From positions 280,606 to 344,605 of the forward strand of contig CAIPMU010000012.1 of the NCBI GenBank assembly GCA_903866275.1: a DNA stretch of 64,000 bases, given 5' to 3'. Positions 37,786 through 46,655 of this stretch are shown here, piece by piece; position 1 is the stretch's first letter; each line of letters opens with the position of its first letter. Both the position numbers and the translations under genes were made by a program. The notes under the pieces are model-generated. The model had not been told where the DNA came from. It saw only the letters and a list, made by a program, of their open reading frames with translations, and made no database searches. The stretch is from Vampirovibrio chlorellavorus. Lineage in GTDB: Bacteria > Cyanobacteriota > Vampirovibrionia > Vampirovibrionales > Vampirovibrionaceae.

Positions 37786-38570
37786 AAAAACGCCTGATTC
37801 CCTGCCTGTTTTTGAAAAATGGCTACCTCGTTCGTAGCGAGCAATTTCAGACGCACCAGTTGCTGGGAAACGCAATTCATCAGGTGGAACGCTTTAACGC
37901 CTGGGATGTAGATGAATTGATTTACATCGACATCAGCGACGATACGCACCATCATACTGGCCGCGCCGACACCAAAATCAAGGGTGAGGATAATGTACTT
38001 GACCTGCTGGAAGCCATCGCCAAAACGTGTTTTATGCCCCTCACATTTGGTGGTCGCATTCGTACCTTGCAAGATATTCAGGATCGCATTGCGCGCGGGG
38101 CCGATAAAGTGACACTGAACACCATTGCCGTGGAACAGCCTGATTTTATCACTGAGAGTGCGCGAGTGTTCGGGAGTCAGGCGATTGTTATTTCGATTGA
38201 TGTCAGGCAACACCCCGATGGGCGCTATGAGGTATTCACCCAGCACGGCCGCCAGCCCACCGGCAAAAATCCGATAGACTGGGCGCAAACCGTGGAACGT
38301 CTGGGTGCGGGTGAAATTTTTTTGAATGCCATTGATCGCGATGGCATGGCCACCGGGTATGATCTTGAACTGGTGCGTAGCGTGGCCGATGCGGTCACTA
38401 TTCCTGTGATTGCCTGTGGTGGCGTGGGCCGGTTTCCTGACTTTGCGCTGGGCGTGACCGAAGGCCATGCGGATGCTGTGGCTGCTGGAAATATTTTTCA
38501 TTTTACGGAACTGAGCGCCAAACAGGCTCGCCGTGCCTTGCTCAAAATGAACGTGGATGTGCGGCAATAA
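37779..38570 (+). CDS. HisF-like cyclase subunit (HisF2)
   Basis: 263 aa barrel homologous to imidazole glycerol phosphate synthase HisF. The start IPCLFLKNGYLVRS replaces the catalytic Asp of histidine-type HisF (IPCLD) with Phe, and the VVKG phosphate-loop entry is changed; IDV, NAIDRDG and ACGGVG are kept. This fits the group that only channels ammonia to a sugar amidotransferase, as described for the WbpG/HisH2/HisF2 set of Pseudomonas O antigen. Confidence 0.85.
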   Translation: MLKKRLIPCLFLKNGYLVRSEQFQTHQLLGNAIHQVERFNAWDVDELIYIDISDDTHHHTGRADTKIKGEDNVLDLLEAIAKTCFMPLTFGGRIRTLQDIQDRIARGADKVTLNTIAVEQPDFITESARVFGSQAIVISIDVRQHPDGRYEVFTQHGRQPTGKNPIDWAQTVERLGAGEIFLNAIDRDGMATGYDLELVRSVADAVTIPVIACGGVGRFPDFALGVTEGHADAVAAGNIFHFTELSAKQARRALLKMNVDVRQ

Positions 38571-38643
38571 TTGATAATTTTCCCCAAATAGTCTCCATAA
38601 ACAGTTTTCAGAATTGATTGGATTAAAAGGACAACAGTCATCA

Positions 38644-39858
38644 ATGCAGTATTGCAGCCAATGTGTTTACCCTCTGGTGTCGGCGGTGCCGCTGAATTTT
38701 GATGAGCAGGCTGTTTGCAGTGGCTGCCGGGTGCATGCTCAGAAAAGTAAAATCAATTGGGCCCAGCGCGAGGCCTGGTTGCGAGAACTGGCGGATGAGT
38801 ACCGTCAGCCCACTGGGGAAAACTATGATTGCATTATCCCGGTGAGTGGTGGAAAAGACAGCTGGTTTCAGACCTATTACATCAAGGAAGTGCTGGGGCT
38901 GAACCCCTTGCTGGTGACCTACAACGGCAATAACTATCTGGATGTGGGCCTGCGGAATTTAAAGCGCATGCGGGAAGTCTTTGGAGTGGATCACCTGTTT
39001 TTCACCCCCAATCCCACCACCCTGAAAAAACTGAACCGGCTCTGCTTTAAAAAAATGGGCGATATGAACTGGCACGCCCATGCCGGGATTTTTACCTACC
39101 CGGTGCAAATCGCGGTGCAACACAACATCCCCCTGATTGTCTGGGGTGAGCATGGGTTTATGGATCTGGGCGGCATGTTTTCCATGAACGATTTAATTGA
39201 AATGACCGCCAAGTTTCGGCTGGAGCATGCCCAACGGGGCTACGACTGGTTTGACATGCTGGACGCCGCCAATCCCGAGATCGCAGAGGGCATTAGCGCG
39301 CGGGACATGCAGTGGTGTCGGTATCCCTCGGATGATGCGCTGGATGACGTAGGGGTTCGGGGGATTTATCTGGGTAATTTTGTGGATTGGGATGCCAATC
39401 AGCAAACGGAACTCATGAAAAAATTGGGCTTCGAAGAGGCGCCTTTTGAATTTGAACGTACCTACCGGCGCATGTCCAATCTGGATGACATGCATGAAAA
39501 TGGCATGCATGATTACCTGAAGTTTATTAAATTCGGCTATGGGCGCTGCTCGGACCATGTGTGCAAGGACATACGCAGTGGCAAAATGACCCGCGAGGCA
39601 GGCATTGAACTGGTCTTGCGCTATGATCACGTGAAATCCGCGGATTTGTTGCGCTGGTTGGACTATGTGGGTATGAGCGAGGCTGAATTTGATGCCATCG
39701 CGGATACCTTCCGGGATCCTCGTGTTTGGAACCGCAACGCCGACGGGCTGTGGGAGAAGGATAATCTGAGCGGGCAGCGCAGCGCCTACCCCGTGCCAAC
39801 CTTGAGCCAGTCCAACGTGAATTGGGACCATTTCCGGAAGAAACCTGTGCCGGAGTAA
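38644..39858 (+). CDS. N-acetyl sugar amidotransferase (PseA/WbpG type)
   Basis: 404 aa. A zinc-ribbon-like CSQC and CSGC pair lies in the first 30 residues; the PP-loop SGGKDSW (near residue 73) binds ATP; ITYNGNN-like VTYNGNNYLDVG and WGEHGFMD are family segments. It is expected to turn an N-acetyl group into an acetamidino group using ammonia from the HisH2/HisF2 pair just upstream. AGGA precedes the ATG at 38644; a TTG at 38614 in the same frame is less likely. Confidence 0.88.
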   Translation: MQYCSQCVYPLVSAVPLNFDEQAVCSGCRVHAQKSKINWAQREAWLRELADEYRQPTGENYDCIIPVSGGKDSWFQTYYIKEVLGLNPLLVTYNGNNYLDVGLRNLKRMREVFGVDHLFFTPNPTTLKKLNRLCFKKMGDMNWHAHAGIFTYPVQIAVQHNIPLIVWGEHGFMDLGGMFSMNDLIEMTAKFRLEHAQRGYDWFDMLDAANPEIAEGISARDMQWCRYPSDDALDDVGVRGIYLGNFVDWDANQQTELMKKLGFEEAPFEFERTYRRMSNLDDMHENGMHDYLKFIKFGYGRCSDHVCKDIRSGKMTREAGIELVLRYDHVKSADLLRWLDYVGMSEAEFDAIADTFRDPRVWNRNADGLWEKDNLSGQRSAYPVPTLSQSNVNWDHFRKKPVPE

Positions 39859-39949
39859 CCCCATTTGACCAAGTTAATCGTCAATGATTTCAAGGGCTGT
39901 GTCCCCTGTAATCCCTAGAGACTGAATACAGAATGAGACCCTACACCTG

Positions 39950-40972
39950 ATGCTGAGCGAGAATGAGATACGACCGGATGCGTTAATGGCCGAACAGGCC
40001 AGGCTCTTTGCGCTGGATATTGCCCGCCTGATGGCGAACCGTTCAGCGTTTGTGCCGGTGGCTTGCCCGGCTTGCGCGCAAGAACAGGCTCAACCTGCTT
40101 TTGAAAAGACGGGCATGCCCTTTGTGCGCTGTGTTCAATGCGAAACGTTGTATGCCTCGCCTCGTCCCCGGCCTGAGCATTTAAACGACTACTATCAGCA
40201 CTCGCAGAACTATGAATACTGGAGCCGTTTTATTTTCCCGGCTTCGGAAGCGGCCCGCCGGGAAAAGATCTTTCTGCCCCGTGTGGCTCAGGTGCTGGAG
40301 ATATGCGAGCGGTTTGAGGTACCCACCGAGACACTTCTGGAAGTGGGCGCGGGCTTTGGCCTGTTTGGCGAGGAAATGGTGAAAACCGGGCGTTTTCATC
40401 GTGTCATAGCCGTGGAGCCGACACCCTATCTGGCGGAGGATTGTCGTCGTCGGGGCTTGCCTGTGATTGAAAAACCCATTGAGGCCATCACCAAAGCCGA
40501 GTTAGTGAATGCCTCCGACGCGCTGAGTGTGATTGTGTGTTTTGAGGTGATTGAACACCTGTTTTCACCGCGCGATTTTTTACAGCAATGCGCCAGTTTG
40601 CTGGAACCGGGCGGCCTGTTTCTGCTCACCTGTCCCAATGGACAGGGCTTTGACGTGGTGACGTTGCAGGAACATTCTTGCGCCGTGGATGTGGAGCATT
40701 TGAACCTGTTCAGCCCGGCTTCGCTGGCCCGCTTGATGCAGGACTGCGGGTTTGAGGTCATTGATGTGCAAACCCCCGGCCGGCTGGATGCGGAACTGGT
40801 TCGGAAACAGATGCTTTCGGGCGTCTTGGATCCGGCAGCGCACCCGTTTTTAAAACAGCTTTTAATCGATCAGTGGGAGACACATGGGGCTGTTTTTCAA
40901 CGGTTTCTGGTGGAAAACCGGTTGTCTTCCAATATGATGCTGGCGGGCCGCAAGGTGGCGCTCCCGGTGTGA
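39950..40972 (+). CDS. SAM-dependent methyltransferase with N-terminal zinc ribbon
   Basis: 340 aa. Two CPAC/CVQC cysteine pairs (about residues 38-64) form a zinc ribbon followed by the class I methyltransferase motif LLEVGAGFGLFGEEM, the acidic loop VIAVEP and FEVIEHLFSPRDFL. Such proteins are common in sugar-modification loci. It lies 90 bases after the amidotransferase gene; the acceptor is unknown. Confidence 0.85.
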   Translation: MLSENEIRPDALMAEQARLFALDIARLMANRSAFVPVACPACAQEQAQPAFEKTGMPFVRCVQCETLYASPRPRPEHLNDYYQHSQNYEYWSRFIFPASEAARREKIFLPRVAQVLEICERFEVPTETLLEVGAGFGLFGEEMVKTGRFHRVIAVEPTPYLAEDCRRRGLPVIEKPIEAITKAELVNASDALSVIVCFEVIEHLFSPRDFLQQCASLLEPGGLFLLTCPNGQGFDVVTLQEHSCAVDVEHLNLFSPASLARLMQDCGFEVIDVQTPGRLDAELVRKQMLSGVLDPAAHPFLKQLLIDQWETHGAVFQRFLVENRLSSNMMLAGRKVALPV

Positions 40973-41132
40973 GCCACCAGCCGTTTACAGCCCGAGTGGG
41001 TTGCAAGTGGGTTACGGGTGGTAGAATAGGAATAATCCCTGACCTCTGAAATCTTGTCAGAGGCTTGCCAGGACTGGCAAATTAACCGGCAGAGAGAGTC
41101 ATCCCCATGTCCTATTGGTCAGTTGTTCAGCT

Positions 41133-42008
41133 ATGAAACTCGGCTTAGGCACCGTGGAATTCGCCGCGAAGACGGGCAAGCATGCCTTGCAGGTGTCTCG
41201 CGATGAAGCCCGGCGTATTCTGGAAATCGCTCAGCAGGCCTGCATTCCATTACTGGATACGGCACAGCAGGCTGGAGACAGTGAAGAAGTGCTGGCCGAG
41301 TGTCTGAGTCCTTCTCAGGCGTTTAAGATTGTGGCCAAGGCGCCAGCTTTTAGTACGGATTTCGTGGGCGGACACCATGCGGATCAACTCGAAAAGAGTT
41401 TGCGGCGCACGCTGGAGACACTGGGGAAAGACAAAGTCTATGCCCTGATGATTGGCAGCGATCAGGGGTTGTTTGCCACGCAAGGGGATAAGCTGTTTCG
41501 GCGCATGCAGGCCCTGAAAGAACAGGGTTTGATCGAAAAAATCGGTGTGTCCGTGTCTCACGGGGGCCATATTGATCGGTTGTTGAGTCATGGCTTGCCG
41601 GATATTGTCCAGTTACCCCTGAACGTGCTGGACCAGCGGTTGCTGCTGGGTGGACACTTACATCGGCTGAAAGCGAAACATGTGGAAATTCACGTGCGGG
41701 ATATTTTTCTGCAAGGAGTGCTGCTCGATCCCACGCATCTGCATCCCTGGTTTTGGCCCATTCGCAAGCAGATGAACAGTTACCACGACTTTCTGATTCA
41801 GGAAGGTCTCACCCCGATGGAAGGCGCCCTGAACTTTGTCACCAGCCTACCTGAAGTGGACTTTGCCCTGGTGGGCGTACAATCAGCCCAGCAACTGGAA
41901 GAAGTGATTGCGGGCGTGGATATGGGTTTGGATGCCCGACAGTTTATTCCTTTCGCCTGTCCGGATTCCCGGTTTATCGATCCTCTCAAGTGGAATCTCT
42001 ATGAATAG
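41133..42008 (+). CDS. Aldo/keto reductase-family protein
   Basis: About 291 aa. LGLGTVEF, PLLDTAQQAGDSEEVLAE, IVAKAPAF and the later IEKIGVSVSHGG and VQLPLNVLDQRLL segments follow the aldo/keto reductase barrel. The usual Asp of the tetrad is present (LLDTA), but Tyr is replaced by Gln/Gly around it, so classic reductase activity is uncertain. Related proteins occur in amino-sugar loci next to methyltransferases and amidotransferases. The ATG at 41133 fits the family start better than the TTG at 41115. Confidence 0.75.
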   Translation: MKLGLGTVEFAAKTGKHALQVSRDEARRILEIAQQACIPLLDTAQQAGDSEEVLAECLSPSQAFKIVAKAPAFSTDFVGGHHADQLEKSLRRTLETLGKDKVYALMIGSDQGLFATQGDKLFRRMQALKEQGLIEKIGVSVSHGGHIDRLLSHGLPDIVQLPLNVLDQRLLLGGHLHRLKAKHVEIHVRDIFLQGVLLDPTHLHPWFWPIRKQMNSYHDFLIQEGLTPMEGALNFVTSLPEVDFALVGVQSAQQLEEVIAGVDMGLDARQFIPFACPDSRFIDPLKWNLYE

Positions 42009-42123
42009 ATTCTTTGTTGATTAATTCGTATTGTCTTACCCATGCGGTTCTCTTGGTCGCGATTATGGGTATCCTCTTTCGTGAATTTTGTATAAAGTTT
42101 TAATGTGAAACTGGATTAACGCT

Positions 42124-42335
42124 TTAGTACAGGTAAAAGTACACGGCAATAAGAGTGGCCTGGATGATGGCAGAAAAGACACTTTCACGGGTTTGAAAAT
42201 GAGTTGATTTTTAAGTTGTTTTTGGAGCGCACTTTGGGTTGATTGTTTGGAGTCAGTGTTACTGGTGGATTTACTCATTTTATTGTTAGGTTGTGAGTCG
42301 TTTATTGAATGCTGTTGTTTGTCTGTCATTTGCAT
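42124..42335 (-). pseudogene. Possible small tail-anchored membrane protein with a one-base frameshift
   Basis: On the minus strand a polar Gln/Ser/Lys-rich frame (MTDKQQHSIND to QKQLK) runs into an A5 tract (plus-strand T5 near 42209). After it, another frame reads HFQTRESVFSAIIQATLIAVYFYLY and stops at 42124-42126, a natural-looking membrane tail. One extra A would join them into about 70 aa. There is no strong ribosome site, so this is tentative. The rest of 42009-42449 shows nothing else. Confidence 0.3.
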
Positions 42336-42449
42336 AGCGCAAATTTAAATATAACCAACTGTGGTTTCATTCGGATAAGTCACCCCTTGGCGGGAGGCTG
42401 ATTTTGGGATATACATAAAGGATTGCTTTGATTCGCAGAGGATTTTTTT

Positions 42450-43532
42450 ATGACGACAGCATCTCAGACCAGACTCAAGCCCGGCGTTGTCACTGGTAAA
42501 GATTATCAGGCGCTGGTTCAGGCCGCTAAAGACGGTCACTATATCATTCCCGCCGTAAATGTGGTGGGGACCAACAGTATCAACGCCGTGCTGGAAGCCG
42601 CTCGCAAGAATAAATCGGATGTGATTATTCAGCTTTCTAACGGCGGCGCCGAGTTCTATGCCGGTAAGGGGTTACCGGATGCATTTGAAGCCAAGGTGCT
42701 GGGCGCAGTTTCTGCGGCGCACCATGTGCACCTGTTGGCGGCGCATTATGGGGTTTGTGTGGTCTTGCACACCGATCATGCCAACAAGAAACTGGTGCCC
42801 TGGGTGGAAGCATTGCTGACCCACGGGGAGCAATACTACAAAACACACGGACGCCCTCTCTTTACCTCGCACATGCTGGATTTGTCCGAAGAACCGCTGG
42901 AAGAGAACCTGGCGATAAGCGCCCGGATTCTGAAGCGGGCTGCTGCCATTGAGACCAGTATCGAAATCGAACTTGGCATCACGGGTGGCGAAGAGGACGG
43001 TGTCGGCTCTGATGACGATGATTTGGCCAACCCGAACCTGTACACCCAGCCGCAAGACGTGCTTCAGGCTTATGAATTGCTGTCGCCCATCGGCTTTTTC
43101 TCCGTAGCGGCTTCTTTTGGAAACGTACACGGGGTTTACGCACCCGGTAACGTCAAATTACGCCCCGAGATCCTGAAAAATTCCCAGGATCTGGTTCAGA
43201 CGACCCATAAAACTGGCCCTAACCCTTTAAACCTGGTGTTTCACGGCGGCTCAGGCTCCGAGCAGTCCAAAATTGATGAAACCCTCAATTACGGTGTGTT
43301 CAAGATGAATATCGATACCGACTTGCAGTTTGCCTTCTCACATGCGGTGGGTACCTATGTGATGGCCAACCCCAAGGCCTTCCTGTACCAGATTGACCCT
43401 GAGACCGAGGCGCCTTACAAGAAGGCCTACGATCCCCGCAAATGGCTTCGTACGGGAGAAGAAGGCATCATCGCCCGTCTGGATGAGGCATTCCAGAGTC
43501 TGAAATCCGTGGGGAAATCTCTGGCCCAATAA
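42450..43532 (+). CDS. fbaA: Class II fructose-bisphosphate aldolase
   Basis: Cleaves fructose 1,6-bisphosphate in glycolysis. 360 aa, the E. coli FbaA subclass length. Zinc ligands lie in HTDHANK (about 108-114); LGITGGEEDG and VFHGGSGSE bind substrate phosphate. AGGAT precedes the ATG. A strong terminator follows. It is a stand-alone metabolic gene. Confidence 0.96.
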   Translation: MTTASQTRLKPGVVTGKDYQALVQAAKDGHYIIPAVNVVGTNSINAVLEAARKNKSDVIIQLSNGGAEFYAGKGLPDAFEAKVLGAVSAAHHVHLLAAHYGVCVVLHTDHANKKLVPWVEALLTHGEQYYKTHGRPLFTSHMLDLSEEPLEENLAISARILKRAAAIETSIEIELGITGGEEDGVGSDDDDLANPNLYTQPQDVLQAYELLSPIGFFSVAASFGNVHGVYAPGNVKLRPEILKNSQDLVQTTHKTGPNPLNLVFHGGSGSEQSKIDETLNYGVFKMNIDTDLQFAFSHAVGTYVMANPKAFLYQIDPETEAPYKKAYDPRKWLRTGEEGIIARLDEAFQSLKSVGKSLAQ

Positions 43533-43551
43533 CTGCCGCAAAATGACCTGT

Positions 43552-43583
43552 AAAAGCCCTGAGTGTTATCACTCAGGGCTTTT
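43552..43583 (+). terminator. Intrinsic terminator of fbaA
   Basis: AAAAGCCCTGAGTG and CACTCAGGGCTTTT form a 14-bp stem with a TTAT loop, followed by a T-rich run, 20 bases after the stop. Confidence 0.9.
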
Positions 43584-43815
43584 ATTTTGGTGCTGCTATT
43601 GTAGGGCTTTCGGCACATCGTTCTGACGGATAGGTGAACGATCGTTTCCGCTGAATGTTTGCAGAAGATGAAGGACACTTGGGGATTACCCGGATTGCTA
43701 CCTGATCGTTATCCGGTATGCCTCACTGTCTAATTGAACAGCGGCCTCATCCATATCAAGATGGCTCTGGATGAATGCAAACGGCTGATGGCAGCGTTTG
43801 CCGGAGTTCGACGCA

Positions 43816-45117
43816 ATGACAGAGAGGGTTAAATCAGCAATGGGTTATCTTGGGCTGCAACAGTCTGAACGGCCACTCTTGCCAACGGAGCTAATGGGGT
43901 GGGCCCCAGCGTGGCAGGCGGGATCGGATTGTTCTCCGGGAAGGTTTTCAGGTCCTTATACGGTCAGTGTGATTGATTCCTTGCCCGAGTTTGGGGCGAT
44001 TGCCTTTATCTGGGACAACCTGTTGCAACGTTGCGGGATTGAGTATATCAGCTTGTATCATCGCTGGTTGAGCTTGTGGCTGGAGATATTTAATCCCCGT
44101 GGGGTATTTATCCTGTTGGTTCGGGATGAAATTGGGGATCTCATTGCGGCAGCCCCTTTCTGCATCAGTCGAAACCCGTCGGGTCTGTTTTCTCGGTTGT
44201 TGCGGCGGGTGCAGTTTATTGGCACTCACCCGGAAGTCTATGATGCCATGCGCGTCATCATTCATCCCCGAGCCGATGCTGATCGGGTACTGTTCCACTT
44301 GGCTGAAGCCTTGCGCCAGCATCAGCATCGATGGGATGTGCTGGACTGGCGATACATGGACGAGGCCGATCAGTTGCATCGGTTATTAGAGGCCTTGCAA
44401 CCCGGTTTGCATCATTATGCCATCAGTCAGCCCATGTCCATTCCTTACATCCAGCTTCCGGAGATCTGGCAAAATCCGCCCCCGTATCGCAAGAAAAAGT
44501 ATCAGAGCGACCTGAATCGCATTAGCAACCATTTGCAGCGGGATTATCAGATTTCCCAGCCCAGACTGGTCGTTCATTCGCCCGGCCCCAGTGGTGATGC
44601 GATCGTGTCCACATTTCTGAAAGCCCATCAAGCCTATTGGCTGGACCGGGGATGCCGGAGTGAGTACGCCCGGCATCATCAACTGATGGGCTTTTATCAG
44701 GGTATTTATCACCGGTTTAGTGACCATCCTTCTCGCGGTAGTCTGGCGACGCCCATTTTTGAGCTTTCCACGCTGGAATTGGGCGGAGAACCCATTAGCT
44801 ATCACTTTGATATTCAGACGCCCCAGGGGTGTATGGGCTACTTAAGCTGCTATGAGCCTGAAGCCCGGAAGTATCGTCCGGGACATTTGCATATTGAGGC
44901 CCTGATTGAACGGACCCATCATCGGGGAGGTCGCCGCTTCGAGTTTGGGCGGGGTGATGAGTCCTATAAAAATCAATGGCATGTGGCCCGCAAGCCTTTG
45001 TGGAATCTTTTAGCCTTTGCGCATCCGTTTGCCCGTCGCCTGTGGCAGCTGGATGCCCGTTTAAAAGACAGGCCCCCGTTTCGTCCATTCCAGCAAGCAG
45101 AAAGTGCAGAATCATGA
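43816..45117 (+). CDS. CelD-like GNAT-family acyltransferase
   Basis: About 433 aa with the BioF2-like GNAT architecture of cellulose-biosynthesis CelD-type proteins: FIWDNLL near the start, AAPFCIS, a DVLDWRYMDE segment, then YHFDIQTPQGCMGYLSCYEPEARKYRPGHLHIE in the C-terminal acyl-CoA fold. The likely role is acylation of a polysaccharide or peptide. GGAG precedes the ATG at 43816; TTG at 43798 is an alternative. Its TGA overlaps the next gene's ATG. Confidence 0.78.
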   Translation: MTERVKSAMGYLGLQQSERPLLPTELMGWAPAWQAGSDCSPGRFSGPYTVSVIDSLPEFGAIAFIWDNLLQRCGIEYISLYHRWLSLWLEIFNPRGVFILLVRDEIGDLIAAAPFCISRNPSGLFSRLLRRVQFIGTHPEVYDAMRVIIHPRADADRVLFHLAEALRQHQHRWDVLDWRYMDEADQLHRLLEALQPGLHHYAISQPMSIPYIQLPEIWQNPPPYRKKKYQSDLNRISNHLQRDYQISQPRLVVHSPGPSGDAIVSTFLKAHQAYWLDRGCRSEYARHHQLMGFYQGIYHRFSDHPSRGSLATPIFELSTLELGGEPISYHFDIQTPQGCMGYLSCYEPEARKYRPGHLHIEALIERTHHRGGRRFEFGRGDESYKNQWHVARKPLWNLLAFAHPFARRLWQLDARLKDRPPFRPFQQAESAES

Positions 45118-45863
45118 GCCCATCCGCCTCTCTTCCGGCCCCATTACCGTCCCTAAACGGAGTCCTCAATGATGCCATAGTCTCAACTGGCCCATTGCCG
45201 GGCCCCGGTTATGATGCAGATACCATGAGCCAGATCGTGAAAACTACCGGCTTTCGCCTGTGTGATCCGACACAGATTGAGGCTGACGATCTGGCATGGT
45301 TTACGGATCGGGAGCGACGTCAACTGAAGGCCGTGATGCGCTGGGTTCGGGAATTTATCATGCGCCCTCACCCCCGATTAGGAAGACCCGGCGTGGTTTG
45401 TCCCTATGTTAAGCTCTCACTGGAGGCCGCTATTTTTTATCTCAGCCTGACGACGCTGGAAGATCCACGCCGTTATGATGAGATCTACGGCCTGATGCAC
45501 AGCCATGCAGACATATTTACTCGCATGCAGCCGCATTCGGGGCCCTGGGAAAATTTGCGGGTGATGCTGGTGTTGATGCCCAACGCCCGAGAGAATATCT
45601 TGTGTGACCCAGAGGCATCCAAACGGCTGAAAACTGAAATGATGCAGCGAGGCATCACCGTGGGGCAGTTTTTTCCCACATGGCACCCCATTCGAGCGCT
45701 CAAGTCCAAGTTTTTCCCCAACCAGCCCCCGTTGTGTCTATACACCATGCGCCCCTTTATTCGGAGCGACTGGATGTTTATCAATGGGGAGCCAGAGTGG
45801 CGGGCTGTCTATCTTGAAAGATTCGGACAGCCTCCGGATAGTCGTCAGGGCTTTACGGTGTAA
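45114..45863 (+). CDS. Unrecognised protein coupled to the CelD-like gene
   Basis: 249 aa starting in an ATGA overlap with the CelD-like gene. The sequence is mostly soluble, with RRQLKAVMRWVREFIMRPHPRLGRPG, a CPYV motif after it and a conserved-looking FFPTWHPIRALKSKFFP. A single CPYV cysteine and many histidines could suggest a ligand or cofactor site, but I recognise no family. An acceptor-related or partner role to the acyltransferase is inferred from coupling only. Confidence 0.6.
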   Translation: MSPSASLPAPLPSLNGVLNDAIVSTGPLPGPGYDADTMSQIVKTTGFRLCDPTQIEADDLAWFTDRERRQLKAVMRWVREFIMRPHPRLGRPGVVCPYVKLSLEAAIFYLSLTTLEDPRRYDEIYGLMHSHADIFTRMQPHSGPWENLRVMLVLMPNARENILCDPEASKRLKTEMMQRGITVGQFFPTWHPIRALKSKFFPNQPPLCLYTMRPFIRSDWMFINGEPEWRAVYLERFGQPPDSRQGFTV

Positions 45864-45974
45864 GGGTTTCACCCGGTACGATTCTCGGTTATTCCGGGTC
45901 AATTGCGGTGCAGGATAAACTCATCCTCCACTGAGCCTGTGGAAAATTCAGAGATCGTCAAGCGTTGTCCCGTT

Positions 45975-46286
45975 TTAAGTCAAACTGGCTTCTGTCGGTG
46001 TGGCAATCAGGTTGGCCAGCTTGTCGGGATGCCAGAATGTAATGGGGGTATCCATGTCGATCATAAAATAGTCGTAACCCTGCGTTTGCAACAGGATCAG
46101 GCTGGCCTGAATCTCTACTGCCGAACAACTGAGATGTTTCGCCATTCCGTTCAGGGAGCGTAGGAACAGGCAGGGTTCCGGGCCTTGTTCGTACTGGGTT
46201 ACCAGAGTATCGAAGTAATCCATGACATCGATAATGCCATAGCGTTTTGACTCTGGGCTCAGACTCTGTGGGCTGGGTTGAATCAT
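45975..46286 (-). CDS. Small unrecognised protein, coupled second gene of a pair
   Basis: 103 aa. GMAKHLSCSAVEIQASLILLQTQGYDYFMID looks like a winged-helix-type segment followed by strands, so a small DNA-binding or regulatory role is conceivable but unproved. AAGGAGA precedes the ATG, and its ATG overlaps the stop of the small gene before it (ATGA). Confidence 0.55.
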   Translation of the reverse strand: MIQPSPQSLSPESKRYGIIDVMDYFDTLVTQYEQGPEPCLFLRSLNGMAKHLSCSAVEIQASLILLQTQGYDYFMIDMDTPITFWHPDKLANLIATPTEASLT

Positions 46287-46453
46287 GGATGATTCTCCTT
46301 ATGGCGGATTTCTACCAGGAGCCAGTCGGGATCCAGTGTGCTCAGGTCTTCGTTGGCCAGATCGTGTTCAATCTGGTTCCGTTTGAACAGTCCTGATGGC
46401 AGAAAGCCTTTTTGGGCGAAAGATTCATAGAAGCGGGTGGCCAGTGTTAGCAT
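46283..46453 (-). CDS. 56-residue ORF coupled to the 103-aa gene
   Basis: A short frame beginning MLTLATRFYESFAQKG with GAGGGG about nine bases upstream, ending in a four-base ATGA overlap with the next gene. The sequence is well mixed (SGLFKRNQIEHDL, DPDWLLVEIRHKEN), like a real small soluble protein. No family recognised. Confidence 0.55.
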   Translation of the reverse strand: MLTLATRFYESFAQKGFLPSGLFKRNQIEHDLANEDLSTLDPDWLLVEIRHKENHP

Positions 46454-46602
46454 TAATAATATCCCCTCATGCCGGAAACGAATCCTTCTGGGTATTATGT
46501 GCCAATTTGTCCATTTCTAAACATGTGGGTGCTCAAGCGTCCCTCTCAGCTGATTCGGCTGCTTCCTGAAACCACTTGAGCCATAATCGCCATAAACCCA
46601 AA

Positions 46603-46631
46603 GCCTCCACCCCGAATCTCGGAGTGGAGGC
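46603..46631 (-). terminator. Terminator hairpin of the mosaic repeat protein gene
   Basis: GCCTCCAC/GTGGAGGC stem with a 13-base loop, about 25 bases past the stop at 46656 on the minus strand; T-rich sequence follows only weakly. Confidence 0.6.
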
Positions 46632-46655
46632 CTCAGATGATGATGCGCTTTTAGT

